Shown here piece by piece: positions 21,475-32,943 of a stretch of 64,000 nt of DNA. The notes below the pieces were generated by a model that made no database searches, had not been told where the DNA came from, and worked only from the letters and a program-made list of their open reading frames with translations. Source of the DNA: Hemicordylus capensis. Lineage: Eukaryota; Chordata; Lepidosauria; Squamata; Cordylidae. The DNA lies in contig NC_069661.1 in assembly GCF_027244095.1 (NCBI RefSeq), forward strand, positions 121,399,501 to 121,463,500, given 5' to 3'. Every line of letters starts with the position of its first letter. Position 1 is the first letter of the stretch. The translations under genes and the position numbers were made by a program.

Positions 21475-21580
21475 TTTATATAATTTTGGTTGAATTCTTC
21501 AACCAAAGTTATCAAAGTGGTTTACACAGAAAAACAAATAATACATAAATAAGATGCTGTCACTTAAGATTATGAGCTCC
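21475..21580 (-). mobile_element. SINE-like repeat fragment, L2-type tail
   Basis: 'atcaaagtggtttacacaga' and 'taaataagatgctgtc' match the family seen at 27,593-27,835. Confidence 0.55.
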
Positions 21581-22076
21581 CCAACTATGGGTGCCCTAGG
21601 TAATCAGCTAGGTCTGCCTAGTGGAGAGTTCAGACCTGGGCAGAATACACTATCAGTAATCCCAGGTGATGTGCCTGATGCTGGATTGTACCAATTCAGA
21701 TAGCAAGTGGAAGACTATATGTTTGAAAATATTCCCTTATGAGAACACACCTTCCTACACATTCAAAACCAACATGTCTGGAAAAATCTGAGCTACAACG
21801 CAGATACATCTAACGTGATGTAATTTGGCTTTGAATATAGTAATGACACACTAGCCTTTGCTGGATTGTGCCCACTGACTTCAGTAAAGCTTTTTCTCTC
21901 TCTTTCTTTCAAAAGTAGAGTACATCGAGTTGAGATTGCACTCAAATACTCTCTGTCTTCCTTGCAAACAGCAGTATGTACAAAGACAATGGTAGTACTG
22001 CTGTGCTATAAATGGACACAGAGCACCATCTGCTGGGCCTTGAAGTAGTTACATTCTGAGCTCTTTCTTACTGGAA

Positions 22077-22340
22077 AGATAAAGATAAAGTGTGCCTTGA
22101 AGTCGGTGTCGACTCCTGGTGACCACAGAGCCCTGTGGTTGTCTTTGGTAGACTATAGGAGGGGTTTACCATTGCCTCTTCCTGCGCAGTATGAGATGAT
22201 GCCTTTCAGCATCTTTCCTATATCACTGCTGCCCGATATACGAGTTTCCCATAGTCTGAGAAACATACCAGCAGGGATTTGAACCGGCAACCTCTGGCTT
22301 GCTAATCAAGTCATTTCCCACTGCACCATTAGGTGGAAAG
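22077..22340 (-). mobile_element. Sauria-type SINE, near full length
   Basis: On the minus strand the head CCACCTAATGGTGCAGTGGG leads into the B-box GGTTCAAATCC. The body and the tail 'gagtcgacaccgacttcaag' with (TTTATC)-like repeats follow. The tail resembles BovB/RTE 3' ends, as is known for Sauria SINEs, and is the strongest squamate marker in the window. Confidence 0.85.
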
Positions 22341-22440
22341 ATACTGCATGGGATTTTCAGAAGGAAAATGGCCAGCTTAAAAGGCCCTTATTGCTAGAAT
22401 GAACAGGAGCGGTTGGCAGTTGTAAATCACCTGTCAATTT

Positions 22441-22748
22441 GAGGAGAGGAGAGCTGGTCTTGTGGTAGCAAGCATGACTTGTCCCCATAGCTAAGCAGGG
22501 TCTGCCCTGGTTGCATCTGAATGGGAGACTTGATGTGTGAGCACTGCAAGATATTCCCCTCAGGGGATGGAGCCGCTCTGGGAAGAGCAGAAGGTTTCAA
22601 GTTCCCTCCCTGGCTTCTCCAAGATAGGGCTGAGAGAGATTCCTGCCTGCAACCTTGGAGAAGCTGCTGCCAGTCTGTGAAGACAATACTGAGCTAGATA
22701 GACCAATGGTCTGACTCAGTATATGGCAGCTTCCTATGTTCCTATGTT
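22441..22748 (+). mobile_element. 5S-rRNA-headed SINE
   Basis: The head contains GCTAAGCAGGGTCTGCCCTG and ATCTGAATGGGAGAC, matching the internal promoter region of vertebrate 5S rRNA. The body then runs 'gggctgagagagattcctgc' and ends 'ctgactcagtatatggcagc' plus 'ttcctatgttcctatg'. It is SINE3-like in type. The full 5S gene is not present, so this is not an rRNA gene. Confidence 0.88.
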
Positions 22749-22802
22749 TAATGCAGAAGTTCAACATATCCAGCCCTTTTAAAAGAGTTTAAGACACGTG
22801 GA

Positions 22803-23312
22803 GGCTATTCACACAATTGGATGAAATCGGGTTAGCCTCCGCTAGCCCGATTTTGTCCCATCATGGGAACCACCGGGCTCGGCTGCAAGCTTGGTGGTTC
22901 CTGAGCAGGTAACCCACTCAAGTAACCCACCCCTTGAACCGGGTTTGCAGAGCAAGTGCTCCACAAATCCAGTTTTGGGGATGGTAACTGCGGCGTGGCT
23001 CCGCGCTGTGGCTACTCACAAGTAGACCCCCAGCAGATGGCTGAAGAGCAGCGTCCCGGCTCGGGGGTCTCTCCAGTATGCCCTGCGTGCTCGCGCAGGG
23101 CATACTGGAGCTTCCGGGGACCATGCAGCCCCCGAACTCCCCAGCCCCTGCTGGCTCCATCACGGAGCCAGCATTCGTGTGGGCGGCCAATTCAGCCGCC
23201 CAGGGCTCCCGCCCTGCTCATATGCGGGGAGAGCGGGCTTAGCCCACTCTCCCCACTAAACCGGCAAAAGCAGGTCTCGCTGATCGTGAGATCCGCCTCA
23301 TTTATTCACCCA
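22803..23312. mobile_element. Palindrome-rich repeat, family A, copy 2
   Basis: The longest family A copy. It begins near GGCTATTCACACAATTGG. It holds a perfect 17-bp hairpin at 23,071-23,110 (CTCCAGTATGCCCTGCG and its inverse, 6-base loop) and ends in 'agcccactctcccc' plus sequence running up to 'tttattcaccc'. No coding frame. Confidence 0.65.
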
Positions 23313-23317
23313 GGCTT

Positions 23318-23468
23318 TTAATAAGATTTATAGAATCTGTCACTGTTTTAAATTGTTTTAATGTTTTAACTTTGTTTTCAAGTTGTGTTGCTTTATTGTA
23401 AACCACCCAGAGACTTGAGTTTGGGGTGGTATACAAATATGGCAAATAAATAAATAAATAAATATCCT
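23318..23468 (+). mobile_element. L2 LINE 3' UTR tail
   Basis: TTTTAA-rich run, then 'attgtaaaccacccagagac' and '(AAAT)n', the standard reptilian L2 end. Confidence 0.75.
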
Positions 23469-23929
23469 TAACTTTCTCCCATTGAAGCAATGCTACTCCC
23501 CCCCCCCCCCGGATATTCTGCATATTACAATAAAGTGCTTCTAATATCTGCTGGGGCATATTTAACTTATGAAAATGATTAATTGGAAACTTTTAGTATG
23601 GTGACTTGTTATTGCACCCCATGACCCTTCCTTCCTAAGATGATCCAAACACTCACTGAATCAGAACAGAGAGTCTTGTTGCACTTTCAAGACCAACTTA
23701 TTGTTGCCAGTGTGGTTAAATGGCCAGCAAATGCACAAGGCTTAGTCTGCAACAAATCTATGTCAAGCTTATTAGGCTACTTTCCAAAGAGAAGAAGGCT
23801 AATGAGATCACTGTGTCCATGTGTGTGTCCGTGTCCCTCTAATCGTTTTTGCGTGTACAGTCTGATACTAACCAAATTCATAGTATAGGAAGGGATCATA
23901 AGGGATCTCAAAAGGATGTTATTTTCTGT

Positions 23930-25160
23930 TTCTGTTTTGTTTTGATCAGATCAGAATTTTATTACTGTCACAGACCAGCAAGATCAAAATTAAAATTTTA
24001 CAGTATTCAGGTGAGCAACAAAAACATTATAAAATTTGCAAATGATAAAACAAAACTAGGCCACATTGACAGAAATCGTATCTTTAAATTTAGACAGCAA
24101 AAGCTCCAGGAGAAAGTGATCTGTGTGACCAGGATATTTCTTTAACAAAGGTAAAATATACTTAGTACGACTATCCCTATAAAGGGTACAATAAAGAATT
24201 ACATGGCCAGTGGTCTCTATATCACCCGAACCACAGGGACAAAAACAATCTGCATAGGGTATTCTCTTATATTTCCCTTCTGTGACCGCGGTAGGGAGTA
24301 CGCTGAGATGGGTGAGGGTCAATGCTCTCCTAAATTTGAGTATAAGAATTTTATCTAGGTAATCAGAGGCTTTGGAACTCATAAGCTGGGGACCTATATA
24401 TATAGCCCCCTTGGCAGAAGTGCAGAATCCTCCTGCCACTCTATGTCCAAGGGTCGTTGTTTAATGAACTGAATAGCCTGGTCAAATCCCAACCCAATGA
24501 TTCTTCCTGAGATGTGCCAAGTTGTTGTAGCTTCAATTTTAACACCATTTTCCACTTCGAAACAAAGCTATCTGCTAACGTTAAAAGAGCCAGGCCAACA
24601 GGGAAGAAAACCAGCTTCAACCAAAATTTGATTATGGACAACCAAATTCCCAACTTTATCATGGTAACCCCAGCCTCTCTTCGGATGGCAGCGTTAGGGG
24701 CACAGCAGGAAACTTGAAGAATGGCCCTCAAGAATTTTGTCTGGATTACTTCTAATGAAGAGAAGTTGTCATAGGGACTGAGCTGTGCGCCATATAAAAG
24801 TTGAGAGTATGCTTTTGCTCTAAAAAGTTTAATAGCTGCTGGGATAAAAGAGGCACCCCTCGAAAAATGAAAGGATCTAATAACATTCGCCGATTGCTGC
24901 GCATTGTGTAAAGCAAAATTAAGATGGGTTTTACGGCCTCCATTCTACGCCAAGGTATTTGAAAACCTTCACCTGTTCAATATTTTGCCCGTTCGTGGAC
25001 CATGCGAAGGTCTTTGGGCGCTTCGCAAACACCATCACCTTCATTTTTGTGTAATTAATCTCTAAGGTATCATTTGTGCAATAAGAACCCAATAAGGTGA
25101 GGGCACACCTTAGCCCTATTAAGGTTTGTGATAATACAACTATGTTGTTGGCATACAATA
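23930..25160 (-). mobile_element. Broken LINE, possibly Vingi/I-like: end of reverse transcriptase plus C-terminal domain
   Basis: On the minus strand, about 25,155-24,935 encodes YANNIVVLSQT (a changed catalytic YADD box), then LEINYTKMKVMVF and a FKYLGV box. About 24,430-24,060 encodes CPCGSGDIETTGHVILYC, a cysteine-histidine C-terminal motif. The 3' end is 'cagtaataaaattctgatc'. YANN in place of YADD removes a catalytic aspartate, and the frame shifts at least twice, so it is inactive. The clade is not certain; Vingi or another I/Jockey-type LINE fits best. The endonuclease and most of the reverse transcriptase are missing. Confidence 0.7.
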
Positions 25161-25514
25161 ATAATGGAATATGTCTATTTGCTTAGTCCACAGATTTCTA
25201 CTTTGTTCCACACACTATTTAACATCTGCATGGGAAGACTGGCTGGAAATGTAGGACGTGGCGTCATCAACTCTGAACCTCTCTCATTCTCATCAGACTC
25301 CAGGGAGGAGGTGGAGGTCTTGAATCAGTGTCCTAGATGGAGCAGAGGTGGATTTAGAGTTAGTGTGACCCTGTGCTTAGCTTCATTTTTGTCCCTCCCC
25401 TCCCCCTGAACCTAGTCTCCCTTGGCTGGTTCCAAATACAGTGAGGTATCTAAATAAAAGTGAGCTATCAACCGTGATTGTTTAGGTAGTGTTACTTAGG
25501 TAGTCCTACCACAA

Positions 25515-25840
25515 GACCAGGAGAGCCTGTCTTGGGGCAACAAGCATGAATTGTCCCCTTTGCTAAGCAGGGTCCACCCTGGTTTGCATTTGAATGGGAG
25601 TACATGTGAGCACCCTAAGATATCCCCTCAGGGGATGGGGCTGCTCTGGGAAGCGCATCTGTTTGTTTGCATGCAGAAGGATCCAAGTTCCCTCCCTGGC
25701 ATCTCCAAGACAGGGCTGAGAGAGACTCCTACCTGCAACTTTGGAGAAACCACTGCCAGTCTGTGTAGTAGACAATACTGAGCTAGATAGACCAATGGTC
25801 TGACTCAGTAGAAGACAGTTTCCTGTATTCCTGTGTTTCT
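25515..25840 (+). mobile_element. 5S-rRNA-headed SINE, second copy
   Basis: Head GCTAAGCAGGGTCCACCCTG and ATTTGAATGGGAG; body 'gggctgagagagactcctac'; tail 'ctgactcagtagaagacagt' and 'ttcctgtattcctgtg'. It is more diverged than the 22,441 copy but complete in layout. Confidence 0.85.
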
Positions 25841-26085
25841 TTCTACAGACCACTTGAAAATTTCTGGTGCATGAATGGAAAATGTTAAAATAAAAATAAC
25901 TTTCTCTGAAGAAAGTTGGCCTCAAACTCCAGTTGCCTATTGAAATCAAGCCTAAAGATGTGGTGAAAAGTATTGGGGGTAGGGGAAATATCCAGAAAGG
26001 AGTCAGAGTCTTCAGTCAGAGTCCTGCAACCACTCCTTTTGCTTTGCAAGCCACTTGAACTTGATTATTGTATATTAATAATAAT

Positions 26086-26400
26086 AACTAGCCGACCCAC
26101 ACAGAGCATCTGTGTGCTCTTTGGGGCCGGCTGTTTTCCCCTCCTTCCTGCCCCATTCTCCCTCCCCCCTCCAACCCAATTCTCTCCTGCCCTCCCTCCC
26201 TCCCCCTCCCACCCAATTCTCTCCCACCCTCCCTCCCTCCCCCTCCCACCCAATTCTCTCCCCTCCCTCCAACCCAATTCTCTCCTGCCCTTCCTTTCCC
26301 CTCCTAGCCCACTCTCTCCCGCCTGCCCTCCCCCCTCCCTCTTGCCCTCCCCCCCTCCCCTCCCTCCCTTCCCCACACTGAGTACCTTACCTCCGCTGCC
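26086..26400 (+). mobile_element. Unidentified repeat with terminal hairpin, copy 3, with polypyrimidine body
   Basis: Starts AACTAGCCGACCCA; the hairpin CACACAGAGCATCTGTGTG lies at 26,098-26,116 (8-bp stem, GCA loop). The body, 26,135-26,380, is almost pure C/T with a repeating unit of about 36 bp centred on CCCACCCAATTCTCTCC. Such tracts can form triplex DNA. The long open frames in both strands (up to 205 residues) come from the tract. Confidence 0.65.
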
Positions 26401-26412
26401 ACAGGCCAGACC

Positions 26413-26462
26413 CTCACACGCACACGCACACACGCGCGCGCGCACACACACACACACACACA
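26413..26462. repeat. (CA)n/(CG)n microsatellite
   Basis: Alternating purine-pyrimidine run of CA, CACG and CG units, a potential Z-DNA sequence. Confidence 0.9.
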
Positions 26463-27592
26463 GCGTATGTGAAAAGGGGCTTCTTTTTGCCTTCCTCTCC
26501 CTCCAAGTTAAACCTGGTAGCAGCGGCTGCTGCTCTCAAGGAACTCATCCAGCCAGCTCTCCCTTGCTCACTCATCTTATGTGCACATGACCAACCAGAG
26601 AGGGCAAAACAGAGACATTAGTCAGGCAGGCTAGGTATGGGGTGGGTGCATCCATCAGCCCACCAGCAAAGCATACTCTCACACTCAGAATCTCTCCCTC
26701 ACATTTGTCAAGCAGGCTCTTGCTGCTGCTGGAAAGGCTGTATACAGCAGCTGCTGAGCAAACAGCCACACCACTGTCTTTGCTGACAGAGGGTGGAGGA
26801 AGCTGCTGAAAGTTTCAGAAGCAACCTTCATCAGCAATGATGGCACCCCACCTTGGCATGCTTACTCCCAGTCCTCCACACTAAAACACTCACCACCAAA
26901 CTCCTCCTCCTAAGGTCTCTCCTCTCTACAACTCTTCCGCTCCCCCCACCACACACACACCCTCTTGGGGAGGGAAAGTGGGCAAGGGAGGCGAGAGTAC
27001 TTGCTAGACTGAGAGGCAGTCTCTTGACTCCTGAGCCATTCCCACACAGCAATTCTGTGGCTCTGAGCAGCCGCCTCTCTGAGCAGCAGCTGGACAGCAG
27101 CAATGTGGAGCTCTCCTGCCCCATGCCACCACACAATTGTAAATCTGCCATTGTGATGGACTGCATGTGTGGTAACCAGCTAAGACACAATGGAAAGACT
27201 TTTGGTTAGTTGAACAGTAGAACCATGGTTAGGTGTTTAGTCTCTTTCCAATGGGATTGGTTGCCATGGAAAGAATAAGTTCACAGTTGGAAGTGCTCCA
27301 GGACCTAGCTTTGTTTCTGGGTGACCTGGTAACGGATGAAGCCAGGAGTACTTTTTACCAAGCCTCAGTTTGTGCACCACCTGTGCCCTTCCCTGAAGAA
27401 AGCGGATCTGCCAACTCTTTTCCATGCATTCCAGACTGATCTGGAATTAGGAGGAAGCCTTTTTTGGCTGGTTGACTGATTTGTTTTGTTTTAACCCTCT
27501 CCTGGGATAACATTTTGGAGGAAGACAGAAGCTTTGGGAGGTGCAATTATGGAATTCTGGGGATTGTTTGTTCAAGATGCTCCTCCTCCTTC
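26463..27592. other. Gene-free stretch
   Basis: No repeat family was recognised. Short overlapping open frames on both strands at 26,830-27,210 show no domain. Confidence 0.45.
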
Positions 27593-27835
27593 TCTGAATA
27601 TTTATATACTGCTTTTCAACAAAAGTGTTCAAAGTGGTTTACATACAAAAATAAATAATAAATAAGATGGCCCTCTGTCCCTAAAGCGTTAGCAATCTAA
27701 AAGGAAACTTAGGCAGACACCAGCAACAACCACTGGAGGAATGCTGTGCCGGAGTTGGATGGGGGCGGTTGCATTCCCCTTCCTGCTAGATATAAGAGAA
27801 ACGCCACTTTAAAGCATGCCTCTTGCTCATACCTG
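27593..27835 (-). mobile_element. SINE-like repeat with L2-type tail, most complete copy
   Basis: On the minus strand it runs 'tgagcaagaggcatgcttta', 'gttgttgctggtgtctgcct', 'ccatcttatttattatttat' and the terminus 'aaccactttgaacacttttg'. Copies or parts occur at 13,255, 16,820, 21,475 and 62,962. The ending resembles L2 3' ends, so L2 reverse transcriptase is the likely driver. Confidence 0.7.
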
Positions 27836-28039
27836 TAGCAATTTGGAAAATTGAATTCTGTGATAATGGCCTGTGGCTGCTTTTTAAATGGCAAGTCAGT
27901 TGCAGGCTTCTGTACTTTCATATATACTGTCTAGCTAGATAAGAACATTTGAAAACAGAACCTGTCTCCATTTCTTAATCCATTGAACTGAATAGCACTC
28001 TGCTAAAATCAGTTTTTTAAATATTTAAAAAAGTAGGAC

Positions 28040-28382
28040 TTTTTTTGCAGATAGAATCTCTCATATTCGGGCTGAGCTAGATTCCAGTTACTGCAGAGTC
28101 TATTGTGGAGGTGTCCAGTAACTCCTCTTATCAGATTAGTTTGGGTCATTTTCAGTTTGTGACTCTTGAGGAAATTGACAAATTGCTTCGGACTGTGCGT
28201 CCTACAACCTGTTCTCTTGACCCTTGTCCAACTTGGGTTATCTCATCTGATAATTATCTTATCAGAGAGGGTCTGGTAAATATTATAAATGCTTCTCTGA
28301 GGGAGGGCAGGATTCCTCCTTGCCTTAAGGACGTTATTATTAGACCACTTTTGAAGAACGTGACACTGGATCCCTCAGAGTT
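28040..28382 (+). mobile_element. L2-clade LINE, first part (before the L1 insertion)
   Basis: Encodes the entry to the reverse transcriptase of an L2-type ORF2: a LLRTVRPTTCSLDPCPTWVI block, then LVNIINASLREGRIPPCLKD and IRPLLKN. It stops at the L1 insertion point and continues at 34,002. The frame is open from 28,105 to the insertion. Confidence 0.85.
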
Positions 28383-28892
28383 TTTTGCTTTTTAAAATTT
28401 TATTGGTTTTTACAATATCTTAACAATCCCGTTACATCTAATTAAGTAAATATTGACTTCCCGCTCACCAATCAGCACGATTCATTAACTATACAAGCAA
28501 CCATTGCTATAGTAATTCAAAACATATATCCTACACATTGCAAACTCAATTTTACTCTACCCAACCTGCTATTATTACTAAATTTCAAACCCTGCTGAAA
28601 AGTCGATATTAGCAAAATAGTTCTTTAAGAATAGTAAGAATGGTTTCCAATCTTCTTTAGAACATTCCAAGTTTTCATCCCTTATCAATACTGTACGTTT
28701 TGCCATCTCAGCATATTCCAAAAATTTTATCAACCAATCTTATTTTGAGGGCATTTCGTTGTCCTTCCATTTCTGCACATATACATATACACATATACTA
28801 TTCTGGCCGCCGTGGTTGCATACATAAAAAATGTTAAGTTTCTGCTCGAAAACTCTCCTTGCATTATTCCCAGCAGGAAGGATTCTGGCCTC

Positions 28893-29309
28893 TTAGGAAA
28901 TGTCATTTTTAAAAATTTTCTTCAACTCATTATATATCATATCCCAAAAAGCGTTTGCCTTCCCGCAAGACCACCACATATGAAAAAATTTTCCTTCACA
29001 ATGTCCACATTTCCAACATTTGTTTGGAACATTTTTGTACATTAATGCTAATTTTTTGGGTGTCAAATACCACCTATACATCATCTTGTAATAATTTTCT
29101 TTTAAAGTATAACATGCAGTGAACTTTAAATCAATTTTCCATAATTTTTCCCAAGCTGCCATATCTATATTATGACCCACATCTTGAGCCCATTTTATCA
29201 TAGTTGTTTTAACCACTTCATCTCTTGTCTCCTCCAAAAGCAACAGCTTATACATCTTAGAAACTAATTTTTCGTCATTTTCACACAGCTCCTTCTCAAA
29301 TCTTCTCAA
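28893..29309 (-). pseudogene. L1 ORF2 C-terminal domain
   Basis: Encodes the cysteine-rich end of L1 ORF2, with CWKCGHCEGKFFHMWWSCG (C-x2-C...H-x4-C). It is separated from the reverse-transcriptase part by frame loss at about 29,320-29,460. Confidence 0.8.
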
Positions 29310-29462
29310 ATCTCCTCAAATCCAACTTTAAGATCCTTCTTATAGATTTCATTTAACTGATGGTACTGAAACCAGTTACTAACCAAATTTTGTACTTCAA
29401 TTAGGTTTTTTAATTTACAGCCCTGTTCTTGGAAACATAACAAATCCCTGTAGGTACCCCAT

Positions 29463-31020
29463 TCAGGTTGCATTTACCTCTTTACGTGCTAAAGCTTCAA
29501 TCGGGGACAGCCATAATGGAGTTTTAGATTCCAACCATTTTTTATATTTTACCCACACTCTCATTAGACTCCTTCTTACATAGTGATTAAGAAAATCTTT
29601 ATGTACTTTACTTTTATCATACCACACATATGAATGCCATCCAAACCTTCTATCGAATCCTTCCAGATCAAGTATTCTGGGATTTCTTAATGTTATCCAT
29701 TCTTTTAACCACGTCAAACAAACAGCATCAAAATACAACCTTAAATTTGGCAGGGTAAGACCACCTCTTTCTTTAGCATCTGTTAAATTTTTAAATTTAA
29801 TTCTTGGTCTTTTCCCTTGCCAAACAAATTTGGTTATGTCCTTTTGCCATTGCTTGAAACAAGTTAAGGTGTTAATTATAGGAATAGTCTGAAAAAGAAA
29901 CAGCATTTTAGGTAAAACATTCATCTTCACAATGGAAATTCTTCCCATTAAAGATAAGTTCATTCTAGTCCATCTTTGCAAGTCAGTTTTTACTGTATTC
30001 CATATCTTGATATAATTATCTGAAAACAACAAAGAGTTTTTGTTTGTCAACCAGACGCCCAAATATTTAATTTTCTTCTCCACTTTCAGTTCACTTATTT
30101 AAAAAAATCTATCATTAGATTTCTGGTCCATATTTTTTGTCAGCACCTTGGTTTTAGTCTTATTTATATAAAACCTGGCCAATTGGCCAAATTGTTGTAT
30201 TTTTTTGCAAAAGTCTTCCGATCTTCTCTAATGGATTTTCTAGAAAAAACACCACATCATCCACAAAGGCTCTGAGTTTATACTCTTGTTTCCCAACTTT
30301 CGGGCCTTGTATTTGATCATCTTCTCTAATATTTCTGCAAAGCACTTCCAGTACTAATATAAAAAGTAATGGGGAAAGTGGACAGCCTTGTCTCGTTCCT
30401 TTTTGTATTTTACAATTATCTAATAATTCCCCATTTATAATAATTTTAGCGTATTGCTCCGAATATATTGTCTTGATAGCCCTAATAAAATTATTACCAA
30501 CTCCCATTACATCCAATAGCCTCCACATAAACTGCCAGGAGACATTGTCAAATGCTTTCTCTGCATCCAGAAAAATCATAGCTATCTGTTTATCATTGTG
30601 TTTTTCGTAATACTCCAATACATTCAGAACTGTTCTCACATTATCTCTTAATTGCCGTTTTGGCAAAACACCTGCTTGAGCTTCGTGAATAAAAAGTCTT
30701 AATACAACCTTCATTCTCCTTGCCAAAATGGCAGCAAAAAGTTTATAATCATTATTTAAGAGTGAGATTGGCCTGTAATTCTTGACTTGCGTTAAATCTT
30801 GATCCGGTTTTGGAATTACTGCAATATTAGCATACTTCCAGGACTCCGGCATAATTCCTCTTTGCAAAATATCATTCATCATCCATTGCAAAGGCTGTAA
30901 TATTTGATCTTTAAAAGATTTGTAGTACGAAGCTGGTAGCCCATCGGGCCCTGGTGCCTTATTAGCTTTGCTTTGATTTATTACTTCTGTTATTTCCATT
31001 ATTGATATAGGTGCATTCAT
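29463..31020 (-). pseudogene. L1 ORF2 reverse transcriptase, two fragments
   Basis: 31,020-30,160 carries APGPDGLPASYYKSF, NYRPISLLNNDYKLFA, MIFLDAEKAFDNVSWQFM (motif A), GTRQGCPLSPLLFILVLE (motif B) and AFVDDVVFFL (catalytic F-V-D-D box). 30,083-29,463 carries KIKYLGVWLT, LQRWTRMNLSLMGRISIVKM and FVWQGKRPRIKF. The two are out of frame with each other around 30,090-30,160. The catalytic aspartates are still present. Confidence 0.9.
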
Positions 31021-31465
31021 AATTTCTATATGGTCCTTAGAAAGTTTTGGAATATTTTGTGTCTTGAGAAATTTGTCAATTTTTATATCTTCTACTTTAT
31101 TTCCTTCATATAATTCAGAATAATATCTTTAAAATTCCCTTTTTATTTCCCTTTCATCATAGGAAAGCCCATTTTTTGTTGATATCTTTGATATGTACTT
31201 ATTCTTTTTCTCACTTCTAATTTTCCAAGGCAGCAGCTTGCCTGGTTTGTTTGCAAATGCAAATGACTTTTGCTTCGCATATTTTAAGTTCTGTTCAATT
31301 TCATTTAATAGTAACATAGAGAGCTGCTGCTGAAGCACTTTAATGACTGAGTAATCTTCTTTTTGTCCTTAGCCCATAGAAGTTCTCTTTCTTTTTTAGA
31401 AATCTCCATCAATAATCCCTCTTTTTCCAATCCCCTTTGTTTTTTAAAGTATGCATTTTGTTGTA

Positions 31466-32347
31466 TTAAAAAAAACCTCTCATAAGCGCTTTTCCTGCAT
31501 CCCAAACTATCTTATTGTCCATTCCTTGGTTTAAATTCAGTTCAAAATAGTCCTTTAACTTCCTTTTCGCTTTCTCCACAACTTCCTCTTTTTTCAGCAA
31601 GTATTCATGCAGTCTCCAGCGAAAGGAAACTATTCCCTTCTTCCATGTAAAACAAATTGCATTATGATCTGAAAAGGTTCTGGGCAAGATATCCATTCTT
31701 TTCATACGTGGTGTAATAGATTTAGATGTCCAGACCTTATCTATCCTTGAATGAGATTTATATCTTTCAGAGAAATAAGTATACTCCTTTGCATTTGAGT
31801 TTTTGATTCTCCACAAGTTGTAGAGATCCATATGTTCTACTAAATCAAAAAAAGCTTTAGGTAGCCTGCCTTGCAGATTCCTTTCAGACGTATCAGATTT
31901 TCTATCAAAGGATGTAGAAACAACCCCATTAAAATCTCCCAGTAAAACTAAATTGACATTCGATACCTCAGCCATCTTCTGTTCTAAATATTTATAAAAT
32001 TCTACTTTTTATTTCATTGGGTGCATAAATTCCAATTATCACCATTTTGATTCCGGAAACTAAGATTTCCAAAGCTAGCACGCTACCTTCTTCATCTTTA
32101 AAAATCAACTTGGGTTCAAATTGTTGTTTCACATAAAACACTACCCCTCTTTTTTTTTCTTGTCAGAGGAAACGAATTCTTGTCCCAAGGCCTTATTAAC
32201 CAAATATTTTCTATCTTGTTTTCTAATATGTGTCTCTTGTAAGCATACAATGTCCAAGCTTTGTTTTTTAAGAAAATGAAAAACTTTTAGCCTTTTGGTT
32301 TTGCTATTTAACCCATTCACGTTCCATGAAGCTATTTTATAATCCAT
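31466..32347 (-). pseudogene. L1 ORF2 endonuclease
   Basis: 32,347 begins MDYKIASWNVNGLNSKTKRL and carries DIVCLQETHIRK, the N-terminal APE-type endonuclease with its asparagine and glutamate. 31,975-31,466 carries LVLLGDFNGVVS, SRIDKVWTS and FSDHNAICFTW, the later catalytic D-F-N and S-D-H boxes. The frame is lost between them, at about 31,980-32,140. Confidence 0.88.
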
Positions 32348-32449
32348 CTTGGCTAGTTAAAATTATGTGTTGAGGGCACTGGGTGCTCAGAAGTTAAAGT
32401 TTTTTTGTATTTCCGCCAAAATTCTTGCGCTTTGAGGAGCTCTGTGAAT

Positions 32450-32943
32450 CTATTCCTCTTCCCCTTGTAAAAAAAAGGAGACCCTTTCAGGTATTTCCCA
32501 TCTAAAACGTATTCCATTGGCGTTTAAAGCATCTGTTAAAAATTGGTAATCCGTACGTTTCCTTAAAATCCTGGATGGTATTTCTTTCAGAACTTTTATC
32601 TGTTGAGCTTCACTGGTAAGGGCTTTGACAAAATGTGCTTGCAGAATCTGCTCTGTAATTGATTTGGAGTTGAATTGAACCATGCAGTCCCTAAATAATT
32701 TATTTCTTGTGGCATATTCAGAATTCACACGGAAAAATGCATCTATCTGTTGTTCCATGTCTTCACTTGAAATTCCCAAAAGTAGTGCAAGTTCCTCCCT
32801 AAGATATCTTGACCAGTTTTTTCTGGGATTCCTCTAAACCTCAGGAAATGCTCTTTTTGCCTCAGTTCCAACAAAGCCATCTGATCTAATAATGTTTCCC
32901 TATCATCACTTAGTAATCCCACATCTTGCTCCAGGCTTTCCAC
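32450..32943 (-). pseudogene. L1 ORF1 (RNA-binding protein) fragments
   Basis: 32,943-32,743 carries a coiled-coil end and LRFRGIPE, the start of the RRM. 32,779-32,450 carries the rest of the RRM and the C-terminal domain with ILRKRTDYQFLTDALNANGI and RFRWEIPE. The two pieces overlap in different frames, so a frameshift near 32,760 breaks the gene. The N-terminal coiled coil continues upstream in poor condition. Confidence 0.8.

Noticed and set aside
22441-25840. 5S rRNA genes
   Set aside because: Only the internal promoter part of 5S is present, fused to a SINE body and tail; these are SINEs.
25973-26590. 205-residue proline/serine-rich open frame and its antisense glycine-rich frame
   Set aside because: Produced by a polypyrimidine tract; both strands stay open for the same reason.
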